DNA of 64,000 nt from the NCBI GenBank assembly GCA_944470555.2, contig OX104134.1:101674701-101738700 (forward strand), given 5' to 3'. Position 1 is the stretch's first letter. Every line of letters begins with the position of its first letter. This DNA is from Heterobilharzia americana. Its lineage: Eukaryota; Platyhelminthes; Trematoda; Strigeidida; Schistosomatidae. This document shows, piece after piece, positions 49,501 through 61,536 of this stretch. Below the pieces are notes generated by a model. It was given only the letters and a program-made list of their open reading frames with translations, did not search any database and was not told the DNA's origin. The position numbers and the translations under genes were made by a program.

Positions 49501-49794
49501 GAACCTATTACCCAACAAATATGCAGGAGGAAGTGGAGATGGATTGGGCATGCACTGAGAAGACCGACTGAGGACATCACGCGTCAGGCCAGTTGCTCGA
49601 GTGGAATCCCCATGGGAAGCGACGAGTTGGACGTCCGAGGGTGACATGGAGGAGGTCATGCGAGGAGGAAATGAGAGCTTCTGGGCTGTCGTGGAACCAG
49701 GTTCAAAAGATCTCGGAGAACAGAGGTCACTGGAGGCGTGCTACTGAAGCCCTATGTTCCACTAGGAACCCAAGGGACTAATAATATAATAATA
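46545..49794 (+). mobile_element. Full-length RTE (SR2-like) non-LTR retrotransposon
   Basis: A 3250-base element from acctcgcctggttaac to a short (AAT)n tail, flanked by exact 13-base duplications. The 5' end aligns with the 5' end of the copy at 56.69 kb, so the element is complete at both ends. It encodes an APE-type endonuclease followed by an RTE-clade reverse transcriptase, with no separate gag-like reading frame seen. RTE elements of this size and order are known from schistosomes as SR2. Strong similarity to the fragment at 10.4 kb indicates recent activity of the family. This copy is disabled by frameshifts. Confidence 0.93.
46609..49781 (+). pseudogene. RTE endonuclease / reverse transcriptase, frameshifted
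   Basis: The single protein is broken into six open pieces by frame changes near 47080, 48050, 48490, 49130 and 49600. Order of domains: endonuclease from KVNVGTWNVRTM (46804), with GDMNAKLG (47247) and GSDHYLV (47530). A basic linker follows. The reverse transcriptase has GPDGIPPEAL (48295), motif A FIDFEKAFDSVD (48668), motif B GVKQGCLLSP (48841) and motif C FADDLCL (48973). The C-terminal part has WRWIGHALRRP (49530) and KRRVGRPRVTWRR (49610), ending CSTRNPRD. All catalytic motifs are still intact. The break near 49130 lies in a CAC/AAC triplet tract, a likely slippage site. The - strand frames of up to 204 codons over this region are shadows. Confidence 0.9.
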
Positions 49795-49807
49795 AGTATT
49801 CAAACTA
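49795..49807. repeat. Target-site duplication, right copy
   Basis: Exact copy of 46532-46544, directly after the AAT tail. Confidence 0.9.
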
Positions 49808-52800
49808 TTAGATATGTAATCATTCCTACTGATCCATGTAGTTAAGCACAACCACAACTTAGAGAAGAGAAAAATATAGAAATTATCCAACTCACAAGCA
49901 TAAAACGTGCCAGAGAGTTTGTAGCGGTATGGCACTACAATTGAATGGTAATAAACAAAGACGTGGATATTAGGATGAAATATTGGCTACTAAGAACAGA
50001 ATCGTCAACTGGAAATCAAACAGGCAAATATACAGTCAGATGTTTGCTTAGCAGCATATATCGAATAATGACAATAATTATAAAAGAGAACCTCTGACAA
50101 ACATCCCACACACACATCCCACCTACAAATCAATACTGCTCAAAGCCAGCACATATCTTCAACAAACATTCGTGCACCTTGAAAATTGCTTCACTTCTTT
50201 GTGAAGTAAGTGATAATGAAGTCACTTTACCTGGTATTGAAATTTCAATGCTTGGAAAACATCAAATAATTATTATCCTAAAGGAATATGAACAGTGTTC
50301 GTAAATCTGTTTTATCAAAAATATTAGGAGACAAAACTTAGGAACTAAATACATAGTTATGTGGGGAGAGTGAATACTTTGTCAAAATAAAAATTCAGAC
50401 GTTCAGTAGTTTCGCGTCTTTATAAATGTTTTCCAGTCAAGTACTTGCACTCGTTAAAATACTTTTTAAAGATCCATTCAAGTTTCCTATAAAATGTTGA
50501 TACTGAAAAAACCTTCTGTTAGATTGTTCTCATAAAAAGTTGAGTAAGTTATTGATTTCTGACCTTGAGGAGAATTATAAAAGTCAATAAATTCGTTGAA
50601 AAGTTTGTTTTTGAGTTTATGAACGATGAAGTAACATCAAACGACAACGTTATGCAAAACATCGTATATGCGATCAAGAAACTTGAACGTATCTCGTCAA
50701 AAAATTGGGAAGTTGTCTTCCGATGGGTTCTAGAATTTGAAGTAACCATTTAGTAATTGAATGATGAAGTGAGTTAGACATATCCAGAACTGGATGTCAC
50801 GGTAAGTTAGGTTTGCAGGTTTGGGTGCTCCGTATAAAAGAGGAATGCATAATCCAGTTGTTGATACCTCATTCAGCTCAGAACCAAAAACCAATTCATT
50901 TCTTTTCAGAATTGCAGTTAGTTCATATTCAGTTTTCCCTTTTCTATTATTTTTAATCCTGACTGGTAAAACCTGTAACTGAAAAGAAAAAAATACTGAA
51001 ATTTGAACACTGACTGAGTTTAATTCTGAAAAGATAGAAAATGAATTAGTTATTTTTCCAAGCTATTTGAAATATTAAAACCTTTCTGATCTAATATTCC
51101 TCACCTCTTACAAGTACCCAAACCCCATAAATCTAATTTGAATTTGGGCATTTTTATGCTGATTTTTATGAAAAAGTGGATCTTTGGAAAGAAATGTATA
51201 CATTTCAACTATGAACTGAAATTTCTGTTTGAGTATACATAGTCCTTTTGATGAGGTCACTCAACTTTCTCTACCTGATACTGCAACAAGTGGACATGAT
51301 TCAGAAAATCTGATACATACTGAGTTGAATCTTGACTACTCACTTTGATATAAAATACAGTATCAGAAATATAAATACAATTTATGTAAACCAAGTTGAC
51401 TGAAAGCACGACCAATATAGTGAGCTAGCTGGTAGAAATAATAAGGTAAACAGCTCGTATATCACATTGGGATGCATCCTATAGTACTATGCAGCAATCA
51501 CTACTGCTCTGCAAAAACACGTATATTAGTTCAATAACATGCATACAAAATAAAACTGGAGAAAAATTTAGTAAATAAGCATAGAAAGCGATTATTAGCA
51601 TATAAACAAGTGAACATATTGAAGTATTGTATTAAAAATAAAGCAACTCTCCCACGGACTTTAAATTAAAGTCTGGTTAGGAATTCTAAATGCACACTTA
51701 TTAGACATCTGAAAATATTCCCTAAAAAAAGATTGGGTTACTACATCATAATTTAGATGTATAAAGTCCCGACCGTTTGCAGTTTTAACTTAATAGGTAG
51801 TTTGGCCAGAATACTGTTATGTTTAAAAATCTATCAAATTACCACCGAAAAAGGGTCAGCATACGACACTGAATGGAAATGACTTTGATTTTAGATTAAC
51901 TCTTTATATTGATTATCTTACTTCTAATGACATCTTGATCATGTACGATGACAGCTATATTGTAAGTTTTGATGGTTTCTTCTAACTTGAAACTTCTCAT
52001 CAGTGGTCACATTCGAACTCATGGTGTAGTATGTAAAACCTGCAGATTTTCAGGTATGTATTTTTTTTTTCTGTTGAATTCAGTTTAGTGGAAGTTTACA
52101 TTAAGTTTACATTAGGGACGTATGTGGATAAATGATGCAGTTTTCATCCTAATAATGAGAGAGAGTTTACCATGGTATAGAAGTGTTTAATTCCATCCAG
52201 GACAAGAACAACGACGAAAGTGTGTATGAAACTTTCGTTGATTTTGAGACGCTCAAAGATCAAAAGAGTACTTGTATTTTGATTCTGTAGTTAGGGATAG
52301 ATATATGCATAAGTAGTATGTCCACATTAATTGGTTTAATTGGAAAGCTTATACGTAACTCAAATTTATAATACCTTAGATATTAATCAACACTATGGAT
52401 TTTATATAGCAAGAAAGCTAATTGAATTATCACTAACCAGACAAATCCATCATATTTAGATACAGATTTTGCGTGGTATGCTTGAAATAAATAGAAACTG
52501 GGCACTAAATCGATTGATTCCGATGGACAAGATTTGCAGTTTTATCAGTCAACATAAGTTAAGAACTGTTGTACTGAGATACCATGTCATCCCCTATATA
52601 ATGAAGTGCCATTGAATGATACGTCAAATTAACCATTCTGATTTGCAATTATTCTATTTCTTCCTCAAGTTTATTTCATCCGGTTTAACGTGGTATTGTA
52701 GTCTACTTGATGTAAACATTTCAGAGTACTTATTGTATTCTCTCATAGCTCCTAAATGTAGTTTAGGCTAGTAGTAGGTAACCGTTAGGAACTACGACAG

Positions 52801-54660
52801 TTACATCGAATTATTTCTGCATTTTATCTGCTTGAGAAAAAAATTATTAATTGGTTTTGCTTCTATCGCTTATTTAATTTATTTAACATAATTAAATCTT
52901 TTGCCTAAGTGTTTTGTATTTGATAGTAAAAGGTGGGTTATGCTCACCTTTACGTTTCAAAGTAATTAGGAAGCTGAAATATATGTTCAGACTATCTTAT
53001 TATTTTCCCTTGACTTTTCACAAATCATGTAAATCAAACTTCGATATAATTTTGTGACTACTCCACGGTAGGTATTACGAATATGACGGAAACGGCAATA
53101 AATATTAAAGCACATAACATATAATTTTCCCTCCCAGTGAACTATCCTACAGTAAAAGTTCAAGAAACAGCAATGGTGTTTTTCCGATAAAGAATGATAA
53201 ACGAGTGTAATAGTGTACGTTAATATAACTCTGTGATGTTAGTCTAGAACAACAGCCAAATGTTTTCCATAACTTTGATGTGAAACTCTTCCTACTCTGC
53301 GAAATTTCTTTACGAAGTATACAGTTTATACATCGTTTATGAATCTGAAGAACAAGGAATCGTTCAGCATAGAATAACTTTATTATCACGCTTTAAAGTC
53401 ACACTTATCTTCAGTTGATAAAAAGTAAGAAATCACTCAGTCAGTACCTGAATGATTGAAGTGCTGATAGTGTGGATGTCTTTGGTTCTTGTTTCGGTGG
53501 ACAAATACAAAAAGATGTAGTAAAAAGATGCTTAATGAACATTCACCTGACAAAGCCAGAAGTCGGAAATAGTTAGGGAGAATAAATAAAATGAATACTA
53601 GTTGATTGGAGTCAATCGGCAGGAAGCCCGGGACCCAGAGCTTTTCAGCTTAACACAAGTGGTGCAACTGCTGTCATGTGAAGTAGTTCAGTTCAGTTTT
53701 GTAAATAACTCTGTAGTGTGAATCACGAGAAGCTGGATTATCTGACTGCACAAGGTGTTCTCAGATGGAATGCGTTTTGATTCTGCATTCGCCTTTTGAC
53801 AAGCAAACTGGACAGCGTCAGATAACATGTACATTTAGAGCAGTTAGCCCTACAGCAGCATATAAAGTGATACTTACAACTTGAATGGAGTATTTATAAT
53901 CCCATTTATTAAAATATAGATGATACAGAAAATACTATTTCTGGGAAATTATTTAAAAGACACTAATGCACTTTTGTGAACGGTATTTTAGATGAACTTT
54001 TAAATTTGTTTGTTTGAGATTACCTAAGATTAACGAATTTCTTCATTACCTCGTTCATCTTACAAATGTCACATCTGTATCACGAAACTTATCTAAAATA
54101 GTTTTACTTCTAATACGTTTTTCCGCTGAAGCGTACATTAACTCATCTTTATGTCACTTAGACTTTTGATCAAAGTTTTATATATAGCTGTATGAAAATA
54201 CCTTGAAAAATGACCTTCATGTGCGGTTTCAAATCAAAAAGTTTCAGCAATAAATTTAGTTAAGGAATAATGAAACCATGCCGTAGAGTTTAAAGGAGAT
54301 TAGTTTACATTTTCGCTAGTTACTTCCTTCCTAAGTAAATTCTCAAGCATGATGTTTACTTCTTAATAATTGTATTCCAATAACACCGTAAAGATGTAAA
54401 ACAGACTTCTTGGTCAAGACTAAACGTTTTCACTCGATTACAGAAAAGGAAATACTGACAAAAAATAGTACCACAGTTCAGCAGGATCTATGAATAAAGT
54501 AAATCTGTAATATCACGTCAGAATATCTGAGTTCGAAACACAACTCATTTTGCTTTTTGATATTGCGGAAGTCAACCTATTATTACTATTAATCAAATAC
54601 TGCGCAATACCTCATTTATTACTTAATAATTAATGCTGACTGAAGTAAAATGAAAGTCTG
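49808..54660. other. Long stretch without supported gene
   Basis: AT-rich, only chance-length open frames on both strands. A GC-richer patch at about 53605-53650 (gtcaatcggcaggaagcccgg) may be a fragment of an unplaced repeat. Confidence 0.4.
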
Positions 54661-54667
54661 GTCAGCA

Positions 54668-54790
54668 GTCGGGTCTACTAGCTCATTTGATAGACCACTA
54701 GGTCGGGAAACGCGGTGTCCCCTGGTTTGAACCCTGTCATGGCCCAAATTTTCACTTCACCTTTAGTCATCACCCAGTATCACCAAACGT
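54668..54790 (+). repeat. tRNA-derived SINE head, different family
   Basis: It shows an A-box-like block (ctagctcatttgatagac) and a B box (tggtttgaaccctg) about 50 bases apart, as in a polymerase III promoter. No hammerhead region follows. The cloverleaf does not close well, so it is not a tRNA gene. Confidence 0.45.
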
Positions 54791-56180
54791 CTGTCAAACC
54801 ACGCCAATTTCAAGTACTCAGTCTGAAAATTTTAATTATCCAGTATCTCACTGTGAGTATATTCGGCTGTAGGGCCTTAATTTCCGACTAACTTTAAAGG
54901 CCACCCTAGCAACAGCTGAAATAACCAGTTAGATATTTCTATTTTATGAAAATCTGCCTTTAATTGGCTGTTATAATCGTTACTTCTACCGTGTTAAGTT
55001 TTATCAGTAACAATTCGATATATACAATATGTGGGGAAAACCAACGGTATGCAGGTTCTCGTCTAAGAGAAGTTCTTGATTTTCCATCTCCAAAACATTG
55101 AATGGATTTCTTCCCTAATATAAAATTTCATTTCGTTTTGTAGCTTGTTATCAACTTAGGTTACATTTTTATGGATGCAGAATAAAACAAATGCAGGCTG
55201 AATAAATATAAACTTGGTTAATCGAAATTTGAAAAGACATTGAGTAGTAAAGTTTCTGGAGATAACCCACGGAATACGTTTTTTGACTTGATACGTCGTA
55301 ATCAATAATAGTGAAATGAAAACCTAGGTTTTAGTAGAACTCAACTTATGACCTTCTCAGTGCCAGCTCAGAACAGTTCAGCTTACTTAAATAGTAGCTC
55401 ATAAGTCATAAATGTAAAAATTTCTCAAATCTATCTTTTAATGAAAAATTGGTGTTTTTCTATGTGAAGTTATGTTTGGCAAATTTGAAGATCAGTTCGC
55501 TTTTTTGGTCAAGGTACTGTCAGTTTTAGATACCACTGTCTACATCTGCTGGAACATTTCCCGACATAGAAATTCAGATGTTATTTCTATGTTGAGTCGA
55601 CTGTAAAGCAGTTTAAAGCAACACTGAGATTCCCTTCAAAAATCGTAAACTTGTATTACACTTGGTCGTACAATGGTTTTAAAAATCTGCCTCTGATGTT
55701 TTGTGTGAAACTCTTTATGCCGACTACAAGATACTTTAAACAACATTTAACGTTAAAAATTTATCATCTTATTTTAGTCTTAGTGACTGTTACTACCCAC
55801 TAAAACAACCAACAAACCATTGCGAAATAATCCAGTCTTTGGTCGATAAAAAAGCTTAAACCGTAATAAAATGAAAGAATACTAATTAGTCCCTGTAGTA
55901 AAAAATCAATCAAATACCCAAAAATAAATAAACTCATTATGAATGCGAATAAACGTGCACTTAAAATAAACGCCCATGCTACGGATTTGAAATATATTTA
56001 ACAAACGAATGGTAGCAAAAGAAGAAATAGCTATCGCATTGTTCCTATCACAGTTATGTTAACCATATCAAAAGTCATCAGCAAACTGTTTCAGACACTA
56101 TATTTCTGCCAACATTGACTATTTCAATGTAGTAATAACTGTACATCATGCCTTATTTTGGCTATTGTGTTTCACTTATA
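54791..56180. other. Non-coding stretch
   Basis: No supported gene or recognised repeat. Confidence 0.4.
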
Positions 56181-56184
56181 CTCG

Positions 56185-56240
56185 TGGGTATATAACTATA
56201 GAGCCTGAAGAAGTTATTGAAAACAATAGTTTGCTCAATC
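56185..56240 (+). repeat. PLE-end-like repeat
   Basis: tatagagcctgaagaag...gaaaacaatagtttgct matches the repeat ending the PLE at 19.7 kb and forming the foldback at 35.3 kb. No PLE coding sequence was recognised immediately upstream. Confidence 0.5.
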
Positions 56241-56634
56241 TGTTCTTTTTCTGAATAATCTATGGGGATCTTTAAACTTTTGATCTACTGTATCTGGACA
56301 AAAATATTCCAAATAATAATTCCATTTTCATTTGAATCATCCTCAGGAGCTCTCCAATACGAAATTAAAGGAATTTAGCAAAAGCTGAGGAAGCTAGAAA
56401 GCTCAATCATTAGTGAACTTTATTTAAGCTGATCCAGAAGATGAACTACTGTAGAACCTCATCAGTGACCTAAATGTTCATTACCGCCATTGTGATCTCG
56501 CATTCACTGTCATCCATGAAAATGCTTTAAAGAAGTCGAACTACTGAGGCATCTTGTCAATACAAACCTATCGTCTGTTTTCACTCACAAGAAAAAATGT
56601 ATACATTAGCTTCTTTTTTAGCTGTTTCTAAAGT

Positions 56635-56636
<2 letters not shown>

Positions 56637-56682
<46 letters not shown>
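56637..56682. repeat. (TA)n microsatellite next to an RTE 5' end
   Basis: An uninterrupted AT run of about 46 bases that stops a few bases before the RTE copy begins at about 56687. Confidence 0.95.
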
Positions 56683-56685
<3 letters not shown>

Positions 56686-56686
56686 A

Positions 56687-59600
56687 AACTCGCCTAGTTA
56701 ACTAGTTCACTAGTTACTACCCCGTCCTAAGCCTGGATAGAGAGGAAATGTTGGACATAGGGCTAGCAACCCTACCCCGTTAAACCAATCAAATCGCTAA
56801 ATGAACTTCAAAGCACAAAGAAATTATAAAAGAAAAAAGTAAACTTATTCCTTGCTGAAATCCGGGGACGAAATCACCCCGGTTAGTGAAAGCCTTCTGA
56901 AAGCCGAATGGTCAATGTATCTTCTATTCTCTTCTCTCGATGAAAGCAAAAGTAAGCATAGGGATATGAAATGTTCGAAAAAAATTTGGAGCTGGCTGCC
57001 AAGGCTGCCCAGATTGCGAAGAGGATGAGAAGATATAGGACAGAAGTGCTAATAATCCGCGAAAGTAGATGGAATGAAAGTGGACTATGGAAACTGTCAA
57101 CTGGAGAGCCAATAATCTACTCCGATATTGTCACCCAGACAACAACCACAAGCACACTAAGATTCGGAGTGGCTAAAATGATATCTCCAACACCATCAAA
57201 AGCTCTCAGACAATGGGAACCAATCTCCACCTCCACGATCAGCATCATGAAAGCAAGATTCAACTCAAAGGGAAAGAAAGTCACAATCATACAATGCTAC
57301 GCACCTACAAATAATCCAAACCAAGAGAAGAAGGAAGAATTCTACATACAACTGCAATCAGTACTGGACAAGATCCCACCCGAATTGGAAATGGTGACAT
57401 CAAAATTCCAATGGCTGGGGTGACATGAATGCAAGCCAGACTGGGAGCAAACAACATAGGAACAGAACTGATCATAGGTCGAGAGGCACTTAGTGAAGTG
57501 AATGAGATTGGAAAACCGTTTGCAGAATTCTGCACACTAAATGATTTGGTGATTGCATGCAGTGTGTAGAGACACAAAGATATTCGCAAAGCGACACAGA
57601 TTTCACCAGACACTATAACACACCAAAAACCAGATTGATTTCTGTAGAAAGTGGAGGCACAGCCTACTGGGCACAAGATCAGATCAAGAAGGGGAGCAGA
57701 TGTATCTTCAGACCGCTCACATTTTAGTGCAAAGAACCTTCAAAATCAAGTTGAAAGCCTTTGTAGAAGAAGCTGCTGATTGACCACAGTTCAAGTAGAA
57801 TATCCAGAACGGAAACTGAACTGAAGGACGAAACCACAAAAGACACCTTTACGTCATTCCACCGTCAGGAAAAAATGGGAGACATCGAGAAACCTCCTTG
57901 AGGAAAACTCCACTGAAGAACACTAGAAATGTGTGAAAGCGACGAGGAAGGAAACCTGCTTCACCACAAGCAAGGAAGAAGAAGAAAGAAGACAAGGGAT
58001 GGACCTCGATGGACACATGGAAGCTGATAGAGAAGGGAGAGGAGGATGGTGAAGCAGAAGATAAACCAGTACAAGGATGAACGACGAGAAGACGATCTAA
58101 GTACAATGTATAAAACACTGGACAGTTAAGTGAAGAAGAGTGAGCGCAAAGACAAAAGACACTACCAAGACAGACTGGCAAGCGAAGCAGAACAGGCTGC
58201 AGGTAGGAGAGACAGAAACCTGACAACATTGTATCAAATAACCAGGTACTATCTGGAAGGGAAGAGATCAACACACATGAAACCAATAAAAGATGAGGGA
58301 GGAGATCTAATTACCAAAGAGGAGAAACAAAGGAAAAGATGGACTGACCACTTCAAAAAACTCTTGAATCTACCACCACCACCACCAACACCAACACCAA
58401 CACCTGCAACTCGTCCAAAAATACCTCCTGCAGACCAGCCACAGAACTACGAGTGAACACAAGCCCTTCGACAAAAGCAAAAGTGAAGTCCTGGACGCCA
58501 TAAAGCTGCCGAAATGCAAAAAAGGCAGCAGCACCAGATGGAATCCTTCCAGAAGCACTGGAAACAGACGCAGAGACAACAGTGAACGTGATCACACCAC
58601 TACTGCACAACGTTTGGAAGGAAGGAAGGTACCTGCCAATTGATGGGAAGAAGGACTGTCTTGTCAAACTCGCGAAGAAGGGCGACCTAAGTCTTTGCAA
58701 GAACTGGTGCGGAATCATGTTTCTCTCAACATCAAGCAAAATATTAAGCCGCATCATACTGGAGAGACTAAACAATGCTCAGGACTCCAAATGACGACCG
58801 GAACAGGCTGGCTGGATTTAGGAAGTACCAATCATGTGCGGACTAAAATGGCGACACTACACTGGGCATCATCATAGAATAGAGTATGGAATGGCAGTCA
58901 CCTCAACTCAACCTCAACTTCATCGACTTTGAAAAGGCCTTCGACAGCGTCGACCGATAAGTAATTTGGCAGGCAGTTGCTTCAACACTACGGTTTTGGT
59001 ACCACAAACCTTTATCAACCTCATTCAATAGCTATCTTCTATATGATGCTACACGCCAAGTGACTCACAATGGAAAGGTCAGTGGTGCCTACGAAGTGAA
59101 GACAGGGGACTAAGACAAGGTTGTCACCTGCTATCAACGATGACCTCCTTGACTGCAGTCGACTGAAGTGGACTGGATCATGCAACCGACGACTATGAGG
59201 AGCGAGAAGATGAACATACACTGTATGACCAATGATAAGACTCTAGAATGTTTGGATTTTGCCGATGATGATTTATGTCTGATATCTCATCGCACAAACT
59301 CGAAGATCTAAGGGCAAATGCAAACCATTTGACAGAAAAGGCAAGACGTGGCAGCGAAGGTGGGACTACAAGCGAACGTAGAGAAGACAGAGATGATGAA
59401 GATACCTAACCAACAACAGCTTCAACAACAAGCACCATCAACCAAAGAAACCTCGAGGAAGTAGTTTCTTTCACCTTCCCAGGCAGCATCGTCTCAACTG
59501 TAAGCGGCAGGACAGACGAGGATGTCAAAGCCGAGATCGGAACGATAGCAAAGGCAGACCTTCATTAACCTGGAATTAGTGTGGAGATCTAATCCACTCA

Positions 59601-60091
59601 GCTTGGCATAAAGAACAAGATCCGAATTTTCAACACTAATTCAGTCAAGTCAGTCAGTGTTTTTATGTGATGATTGACAGACTTGGAGCGTCACGAAAAG
59701 CACTTCCAACAAACTAAGGACACACATCAGCAGCTGCCACCTGAGCGCGCTCAATAGTGATGATCAGATAGGTGGCCAGAAAAAAGAAACAACCAAAAAC
59801 CCATCGCTCAACAAACATGCAGAGGAAAGTAAAGATAGATTGAATTGGATTGGACATACACTGAGTAGACTTTTCGAGGATATCGCTCACCAGACCAGTA
59901 CCTGGGTGAAAGACAAATGGGAGATGACCAGTTTTGTGTCCCGGCTGAGGATGACATGCAGGAGATCTTGTGGGAGTGAATGAAAGCTTGTGGGCGGTCG
60001 TGGAGCCAGGTTGAAAAGACTGCAGAGAAGAGAGTGCAATAGAGACGTGCCGCTGAAGCCCTATGTTACACTAGGAACTCAAAGGGCTAAA
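56687..60091 (+). mobile_element. RTE (SR2-like) element, full span, heavily decayed
   Basis: The 5' end actcgcctagttaactag and the 3' end ctatgttacactaggaactc align with the ends of the 46.5 kb copy, so the span is complete. The protein is recognisable in pieces throughout. The endonuclease shows as RKVT-type IIQCYAPTNN. In the reverse transcriptase, FIDFEKAFDSVD is followed by a stop in place of the next Arg. FADDDLCL carries an extra codon, and a worn RRxCRRS end remains. Many frameshifts and stops are spread evenly. No AAT tail or target duplication is left. The middle (57975-59034) is almost identical to part of the - strand copy at 61.5 kb, disabling changes included. Confidence 0.9.
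57975..59034 (+). repeat. Near-identical inverted repeat arm 1 inside the RTE copy
   Basis: About 1060 bases match the complement of 62617-63683. I found only two differences: one substitution in the ACC tract near 58385 and one single-base length difference in the GGAA tract near 58625. Shared stops include the one in acactggacagttaag. Outside both limits the two copies differ at many positions. Confidence 0.85.
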
Positions 60092-61536
60092 ATGTCGTTG
60101 CTACCCTTTTTAGTATGTAACAAGAAGAAAATCAAGATTAAAATGCTTAGGTTGTGTAAAAAGTAGAAAAACATAATGTTTAAAGTTAGTTGTCAGCTTC
60201 ACCTGCAGTTTTCTAGGTTTACGATTCAGATTGCCAAAAGCTTCCCACAGATCCAAGGAGTATGGTCGGTTGAGGTAAATATTATTGCAGGTTCAGCAGC
60301 TTGAGCCACTGAAGTCAATCAAGGCAGGTGAACCTACTTCACAGTTGTCCTTTTTGAGAGTGATGGTGGTGACCATTTGAAGTTTGTACTTTCCGCAGGC
60401 AATATTTTTTTATTAAGCTTCTAGTTTCGGGGGTTTAATACCTGATTGGATAGACGTGTGTCTGGTTATCTTTGAGAATAAAAGAGAAGAAGCAAACCAC
60501 GCCAGTATACAAGGAGCATGGGTGAATAAAGAGGGCTATCAAATATACCAGTACACTTGGTTTCCCCATTATGTTCTTTCGTCATCTCGCTTTCGTAGGT
60601 ATATAACAAGTAAGAATAATCAGTGATTGATCTTTGCGTCCGTCAGGTTGGCCTGAAATCAGTTCCTAAAGGCGTCTCACCTTCCTTTAAATACAGAAGT
60701 GTATAACAAGCAAGAATAAAGCTGGTGCCTCTTCTTTCAGTTTTCGGAAGCAAGGTGAACATAATAGCTGTCTTCATCACCAGTTTCAATCAATGGTGTG
60801 ATTTGGATTCCGTACCACCCTGAAAGTATGACAGGAACTAACAGAGACTTAATGCCCCAGGGGAGATTTCCATTGCTTGCAGTGTTTCCATCCAGTCTAC
60901 GACCGTGTTGAATAAATAATAATAATAAATAGCACCGCTGTGAAACACGATTTGCACTAAGAAATGCATAGAAAGAATATGACTTGTGAATGTATATTTC
61001 AGAAAGAGTTTTCATCAAATGAGTGGAGGCATTTGATCGAGAGTCGTTTTCAAAATAAAGGTGGGTTATTCACAAGTTTATGGTCAAAAGCTTCGTATAA
61101 GCATGAAAAAAAGTGTTTATGTTTAAAAATAATCCAAACATGTCTAGTTTTTTTTGACAGAGTAGTCAATCGAATCAGATTTTGAGATACTGGGGAAGAT
61201 TTGTAGAACAGCCAAAGATTGCTAATTGTTTGGTGTTCTTTAAAACCTAAGTTTTATTGTTGGAGGTTTCATCTCCAGGTTAAGGAATCTTTCACTATTT
61301 GATCTACGAAAAAGTGAAGCATTTTAAACTGTCATAAATATTTATAAAGGATATTTGCTAACCGTGAACTGTATTGGCTAAAGTGTAAGCGAGGTCCTAT
61401 TTATTCCTATTCCAAATCGAAGGGTTGGTTGCGTTCAACTATATGCGTCAAAACCATTGCAGGCATATCTTGTTATTCGAATTATAGCACGCGATCATAA
61501 ATTATCTGGGTTAGTCCAATGACTGGATTAACTAAA
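60092..61536. other. Segment between two convergent RTE copies
   Basis: No supported gene. It holds a 20-base near-repeat (60601-60620 and 60701-60720, 17 of 20 identical) and a short (AAT)n run at 60912-60930. A 93-codon - strand frame (61018-60737) has ordinary-looking protein composition but no recognisable domain. Confidence 0.4.

Noticed and set aside
50565..50753. 62-codon + frame with plausible protein composition
   Set aside because: No ATG at its start, an overlapping frame of equal length on the other strand, and no domain or splice context.
53605..53660. GC-richer patch gtcaatcggcaggaagcccgg as the edge of a known schistosome repeat
   Set aside because: It seemed familiar but could not be tied to any family from sequence alone, and no second copy occurs in the window.
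54668..54740. A tRNA gene, because of A-box and B-box-like blocks
   Set aside because: The arms do not form a proper cloverleaf and the anticodon loop is not identifiable; a SINE head fits better.
60737..61018. 93-codon - strand frame between the two convergent RTE copies
   Set aside because: Composition looks acceptable, but no domain was recognised and transposon debris surrounds it. Noted in the region entry only.
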